A DNA stretch of 64,000 nucleotides, from assembly GCF_030547545.1 (NCBI RefSeq), contig NZ_JAUOQE010000005.1, positions 1 through 64,000 on the forward strand, in the 5' to 3' direction. The DNA comes from Amphritea sp. 1_MG-2023 (GTDB taxonomy: Bacteria > Pseudomonadota > Gammaproteobacteria > Pseudomonadales > Balneatricaceae). The position numbers and the translations under genes were made by a program. Below are positions 59,921-64,000 of the stretch, piece by piece. A model generated the notes under the pieces. The model worked only from the letters and a program-made list of their open reading frames with translations. It did not search any database and had not been told where the DNA came from. Positions within the stretch are counted from its first letter, which is position 1. Every line of letters begins with the position of its first letter.

Positions 59921-62900
59921 AGAATTTTTAGTAGGGCATTTCTTAGAATGGGCGAATACAGGTCTTGCTGCAGGCTTTCGTTATCAATTCCAGTCTCCGA
60001 ATGTTGACAGCAGCCTTAAACTTCACAAAGCTTTTGTTAAGGAGGGTGATCTTGGTGGTTTCCTTGATGTTAGGGGCGTTAAGCTTCCTTTTATACGTTG
60101 TGGAAATATCAATTTGATTCCCGTGATTCATGGGGAAGGCAATGCTGTCGGTTACACCGAGAATTTTATCTCTTATTTACGTGATAAGGTCTCTGATCAG
60201 CAAGGGGTGTTTAGTAACTCTGCTTTGTTTATCATGCATAACAGTCTTTTAGATACTTTGATAAATAGCGCAGATGATCTGACAGTAAAAGGCTGTGTAT
60301 TCGATCTCATTAATATTAAAACGTCTCTCGAGGCATTGATCGATGAAACTGATGCTGAAAAGGGCAAGGATGTCTCTAGGATCCTTTTAGATTATCAATT
60401 TGATCTGATTGTCGAAGATAAGGGGAGTATGTTTGGCTTTGAATCGCTCTATATGGCGATATCTGATGGCAATATACGTTTTCATGAGATCAATTTGCTA
60501 AATGATCCCGCAATTTTACAAATGCAGGGAGAACCGGAGCAGATCAGAAAACGACTTGATAAAAATAGAGAGCTGCGCGAAGAAATCGCCGATGTGTTAG
60601 AGCACTATCCTGATCAATTAGAAGATAATTTGCCTGATTTTAGTAAGGCATTTATCGATAAATACTTTAGAACCGATGACCCAGATGCTTGGCAAAAAGT
60701 CAGTTTCGATGAATACCGTAAAGAGCAGGATAAGAATCGCGAACAGCAGCTGTTAATTGTCGATGAAAACTCAGCTTCAGGCAAGTTAATTGTACGTTCT
60801 AAAAATAAGAGTAAAACAGCTCAAAAAGAGAGACATATTTTACTAGTCGTTGATGACGGTGAAGATGAATTTGATTTTCTCGTTAAGTTTGAAGGCGGAA
60901 AAGTTCTTAATTCAGAGGTCAGGTTGAGTGACAAATGTAAAGAACTAACGGTAAAAGAAAATGTAAAATTAAGAGGAGGGTCTGTTAATACTGACTTATT
61001 AGTAACAGGAAAGGTGCGAGATGTCCCCCGTTTCTTTATGCTTAGCCTTAACCGTCCTAAAACCTCTGAAAAGTTTAAGTTTAAGTGCTTAGTTGTTAAA
61101 CAGGGACAATTCAATACAGAAGAGTTCGAAAACAGTTTTTTGATTAATCCTTCGAAGCGCATAGTGACCCTTCAGACTCCTGACACTGAGCTTAAGATCG
61201 CTTTGAATGGTTGCGACACTCGGGTTACGCGGTTGAATACCATAGGCCAATGCTTTGACGTGGTTGAGCAGGATATTATCGACTTTGAACAGATTTCAAA
61301 TGAGGTCGATCGTATTAGTTTTACTGTTAAAAACGGGCCGGCTTCGTTGATGTTTGATGTTGAAGGAGCTGCTCCTACTGAAATGTTAACACTCCCTTTG
61401 ATGTTTGATCAAAGTCGCGGTTTTAGCATGTTTAGTGAAGATTTATTCGGCGTATATAATCGTTTGAAACGACGAGTTTATATTGAAAATAAAGAGGTCA
61501 AAAGCGATGCCCGCAATCTTGAGCTTCTAGACCGAGAATCTCTTTTTATTGATAAAAAATTACTTTTTATCAATGACGAATCTGTGGATGATGAGGTAAG
61601 TACAGGTTTCACTCTAGCGTCACTAAAGTTGATTGATGCGGGCTTGGGGGATGCTTATGAAGCGCTTTACGCTTATTACTCACGTCTAAAAACATTACCT
61701 TCGTTATGTGGTTGGGGTGAGGAGTATCGTGCGTTAGTGACGGTGGTAGTACGTAATTATTACCGTTATCTAGAAGGGGTCCCAGATAAACAATATCTGC
61801 AGTGCGAACAGAAAATAGTGCTTACTTTAGGGATGATGACGGTAGCGGGAGAAGATCATATTACCTCTTTTCATCCCCTAGTGTTGGCTTATTACTTAGA
61901 GCTAGCCGAACAGGCGGTGGCTGATTCCTCTAATAGTTTTCGCTATCTTCCTAAAGTCACACTACAACGCTTAAACCCACAAGGCTTATTACCCTTTATT
62001 TATGATGATGAACATAGCTTTTCGTATGTGAAAGTCTTAGATAATAATTGTTTTTGGATGCGCTGTGTTCCGCATCAAGAGACTAACTACGGCTTTGTTA
62101 CGAAGTTAGTAAAAGATAAAATAGCAGAGTTTTCACAAGCATTTAGTTCACTTTTCAAACTATCAAAAGGTGACAGTGCTCGCCCAGTACTGATTATTAA
62201 CTCGGTGAATAATCACGAAAACAGAGAGCTGTTTTTTGGTATTGTTGGGCATGTTGCTAAGCATAAAAATAAGACGTTCGATATTCATGTCAATATTTAC
62301 GATGATAGCTTGAGCGAATGTGAATTCGATCGTTTTTCCGAGATGGCAAGTTACGAAAAAATTAAGCAGTGCTATGGTTTAAATAAGGGTGTAGCACGAG
62401 ATCATGCTGACACCATTGTGGACTTACTTCGTACGCGTGTGACGTACAGTAAATTCGCTCATAAAGAGTCAGATGAACAAGTGTATGCACATCTAACTTT
62501 CTTCCGAAATAATCAAAAAGTTAAGGTGGTTGATGTTAACCCAGATGAGCGTTTGTCTGGTGTGAGTTGTCACGGGCTAATTAATGGCGAGGCTTCTGCT
62601 AGCGAACAAGGTAATTATGTTACTGGTTTTGGTCTCAATAATGTTGATTATGAGGAGCTGTTGCATGTCAAGATTGCTGTGATTTTGGGACGCATGTATA
62701 AGCCAGCGAGAGAAGCCGCTATTGAATACCGTGACAATAGTGCAATTGCACTGGCGGTAGATGATAAATTCAAAAGTTTGCTTGAACGTTCTTATGATAG
62801 TTCCATTTGGACCTCGATAATTGATCCAAAAGTGACACTCGATTTTTTCGAGAATAGCCAAGATATGTTATTGATTCATTATTCGGATCAATACACCAGT

Positions 62901-64000
62901 TCCGCTAGTTATGATGCCATTACAGTGACACGTCAGACTGATCTTTATGACAAAGTACTAGAGAAAGATGAGGGCGGCTTAATCGGTGAGTTCAATGCCT
63001 TTAATGGCGAATGGTTATTAAAAATGATCACCGATCCTCCTAAAATTCGCAAAGAGCGTAAGGGGATTCTTGCGGCTTATAAAATGATTAGTTGCTTGCT
63101 AGCTAACTCGGATATCACTTGGGTGCCGATGTCGGCGGCTGAAATGGTGCGTGTATCAGGAAATATTGGTCTAAATATGTCTGAGTCGGAGTTTTCTCGT
63201 CATCTGAATGGTTATAAGTCAGGTGCGATCTCTGATGATGTATTATTTGTTGGTTTTAAAGGTGAGTCGCTTTATTTGTTGCCGTTAGAGGTTAAAACTG
63301 GTGTTAGTTACGACAAAAAGAAAGCGATTAAGCAAGCACAGGAGTTGTCACGTTACCTTGCTGATGAAGTTCTGAGTGGAGATGCCCTATCACGTAAATT
63401 GTATCGAAGCTTATTTATTCGCCAAGCGTTAATGCAAATTGACAAATATGAGCTTTATTCGGTTTACCCTGATAACTATTTTTCGGCCTTTCTTGATCGT
63501 AAGGAGTGGTGGCTAGAAGGTGATTATGACATTGCTGAGCTGGTGGATTATCCTCGTGGTTTTGTGGTGGCTAATTTACAAGGTAAGCAATATATAGAGA
63601 CAAAAGTTAATGAGGTCGAAGGAGTGCTCATAATTGAATGTCCTTATGGCTTCTTATCGTCAATGATAACTGTACCACTTCAAAAATTACTTTCGGATGT
63701 TGAATTAACCTCAGCGGCTAAAATACCTAGCCGGTATTTCCTCGGTCCAACGCCTGAAAGCTTAAATTTGCCTATTAAAAAACCTATTTTAGTAAGTGGT
63801 ATTTCTTCGGAGAGTGAGGATTCCTCTGATTTGACTGGGTCTGAAGGGATTGTGGCTCATACTGAAGCAGCTGAATGCCGTGTTTTGATTGGTACTAACG
63901 TTCAGGGCGATAAGCCTGTGTATTGGGAGTTTGATCATAAGGACCTTCCCAACAGACATATTATTATATTTGGGCGTTCGGGACAGGGAAAAACCTATTG
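59901..64000 (+). CDS. dptH: DNA phosphorothioation-dependent restriction protein DptH, 3' end outside the window
   Basis: Large ATPase of the Dpt/Dnd restriction complex; 1366 codons are visible and the frame is still open at the right edge. The start is the ATG at 59901, inside the end of dptG, with GGAG ten bases upstream. The product begins MSVRQFEEFLVGHFLEW. The Walker A motif FGRSGQGKT lies at the very end (about residue 1358-1366), so the HerA/FtsK-like ATPase domain is mostly beyond the window. About 230 residues before it, Asp1113 and Glu1130-Val-Lys1132 (in SDDVLF and PLEVKTG) with a following QAQEL helix resemble a PD-(D/E)XK nuclease site. Family members are about 1700 residues long. 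Confidence 0.9.
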   Translation, partial: MSVRQFEEFLVGHFLEWANTGLAAGFRYQFQSPNVDSSLKLHKAFVKEGDLGGFLDVRGVKLPFIRCGNINLIPVIHGEGNAVGYTENFISYLRDKVSDQQGVFSNSALFIMHNSLLDTLINSADDLTVKGCVFDLINIKTSLEALIDETDAEKGKDVSRILLDYQFDLIVEDKGSMFGFESLYMAISDGNIRFHEINLLNDPAILQMQGEPEQIRKRLDKNRELREEIADVLEHYPDQLEDNLPDFSKAFIDKYFRTDDPDAWQKVSFDEYRKEQDKNREQQLLIVDENSASGKLIVRSKNKSKTAQKERHILLVVDDGEDEFDFLVKFEGGKVLNSEVRLSDKCKELTVKENVKLRGGSVNTDLLVTGKVRDVPRFFMLSLNRPKTSEKFKFKCLVVKQGQFNTEEFENSFLINPSKRIVTLQTPDTELKIALNGCDTRVTRLNTIGQCFDVVEQDIIDFEQISNEVDRISFTVKNGPASLMFDVEGAAPTEMLTLPLMFDQSRGFSMFSEDLFGVYNRLKRRVYIENKEVKSDARNLELLDRESLFIDKKLLFINDESVDDEVSTGFTLASLKLIDAGLGDAYEALYAYYSRLKTLPSLCGWGEEYRALVTVVVRNYYRYLEGVPDKQYLQCEQKIVLTLGMMTVAGEDHITSFHPLVLAYYLELAEQAVADSSNSFRYLPKVTLQRLNPQGLLPFIYDDEHSFSYVKVLDNNCFWMRCVPHQETNYGFVTKLVKDKIAEFSQAFSSLFKLSKGDSARPVLIINSVNNHENRELFFGIVGHVAKHKNKTFDIHVNIYDDSLSECEFDRFSEMASYEKIKQCYGLNKGVARDHADTIVDLLRTRVTYSKFAHKESDEQVYAHLTFFRNNQKVKVVDVNPDERLSGVSCHGLINGEASASEQGNYVTGFGLNNVDYEELLHVKIAVILGRMYKPAREAAIEYRDNSAIALAVDDKFKSLLERSYDSSIWTSIIDPKVTLDFFENSQDMLLIHYSDQYTSSASYDAITVTRQTDLYDKVLEKDEGGLIGEFNAFNGEWLLKMITDPPKIRKERKGILAAYKMISCLLANSDITWVPMSAAEMVRVSGNIGLNMSESEFSRHLNGYKSGAISDDVLFVGFKGESLYLLPLEVKTGVSYDKKKAIKQAQELSRYLADEVLSGDALSRKLYRSLFIRQALMQIDKYELYSVYPDNYFSAFLDRKEWWLEGDYDIAELVDYPRGFVVANLQGKQYIETKVNEVEGVLIIECPYGFLSSMITVPLQKLLSDVELTSAAKIPSRYFLGPTPESLNLPIKKPILVSGISSESEDSSDLTGSEGIVAHTEAAECRVLIGTNVQGDKPVYWEFDHKDLPNRHIIIFGRSGQGKTY

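Noticed and set aside
60821-61162. Short minus-strand frames inside dptH (also 62577-62861)
   Set aside because: The plus-strand frame is continuous from 59901 to the window end and has clear motifs; these are shadows.

Overview
The window is chromosomal DNA of a gammaproteobacterium, probably marine and near Oceanospirillales/Alteromonadales. The evidence is the long rpsB-to-rpoS gene order shared with Pseudomonas and E. coli, a complete lipid A and outer-membrane assembly cluster, FabY of the PA5174 type, and the flagellar genes flgO, flgP and flgT known from Vibrio. The exact genus cannot be read from the sequence.

Layout. Bases 1-122 are the end of an IS5-type element. Bases 280-8742 carry prfC, a TatD-type hydrolase (yjjV), a decayed lipoprotein gene, fabY, an OmpA-like lipoprotein, and flgT facing flgO-flgP. 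Bases 8837-12674 carry, on the minus strand, a DUF1244 gene, glnD and map. Bases 12970-40729 are a nearly uninterrupted plus-strand housekeeping run: rpsB-tsf-pyrH-frr-uppS-cdsA-rseP-bamA-skp-lpxD-fabZ-lpxA-lpxB-rnhB-dnaE-accA-tilS-pyrG-eno-ftsB-truD-surE-pcm-DUF368-nlpD-rpoS. The MEP-pathway genes usually embedded here (dxr between cdsA and rseP; ispD and ispF between ftsB and truD) are absent from both places. A 173-bp IS5-derived MITE then sits exactly at the 3' end of mutS (40989-43580, minus).

From about 43.6 kb to the right edge is a genomic island entered through a tyrosine recombinase (43759-45054). Behind it lie a MatP-like ribbon-helix-helix/coiled-coil protein and a 490-residue winged-helix-like protein, separated by a perfect 20-bp palindrome. 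Next comes a minus-strand DNA-processing block: a zinc-ribbon/glycine-zipper protein, a YqaJ-type exonuclease, a Gp3-like protein, DUF932 and RadC/JAMM. A plus-strand block follows: AlpA, a region dense in inverted repeats, a YagK/YfjJ (inovirus Gp2-like) protein, an XRE protein, a small protein, a RecD-like helicase and a second AlpA lacking a normal start.

The cargo at the right end is the phosphorothioate-dependent restriction operon dptF-dptG-dptH. It is preceded immediately by a multiply frameshifted remnant of an HNH endonuclease of the kind that cleaves phosphorothioated DNA. dptH runs off the window at its Walker A motif, and about 230 residues earlier it carries a PD-(D/E)XK-like motif. 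The modification genes dndBCDE are not in the window and would be expected downstream. No rRNA, tRNA or CRISPR array was seen.
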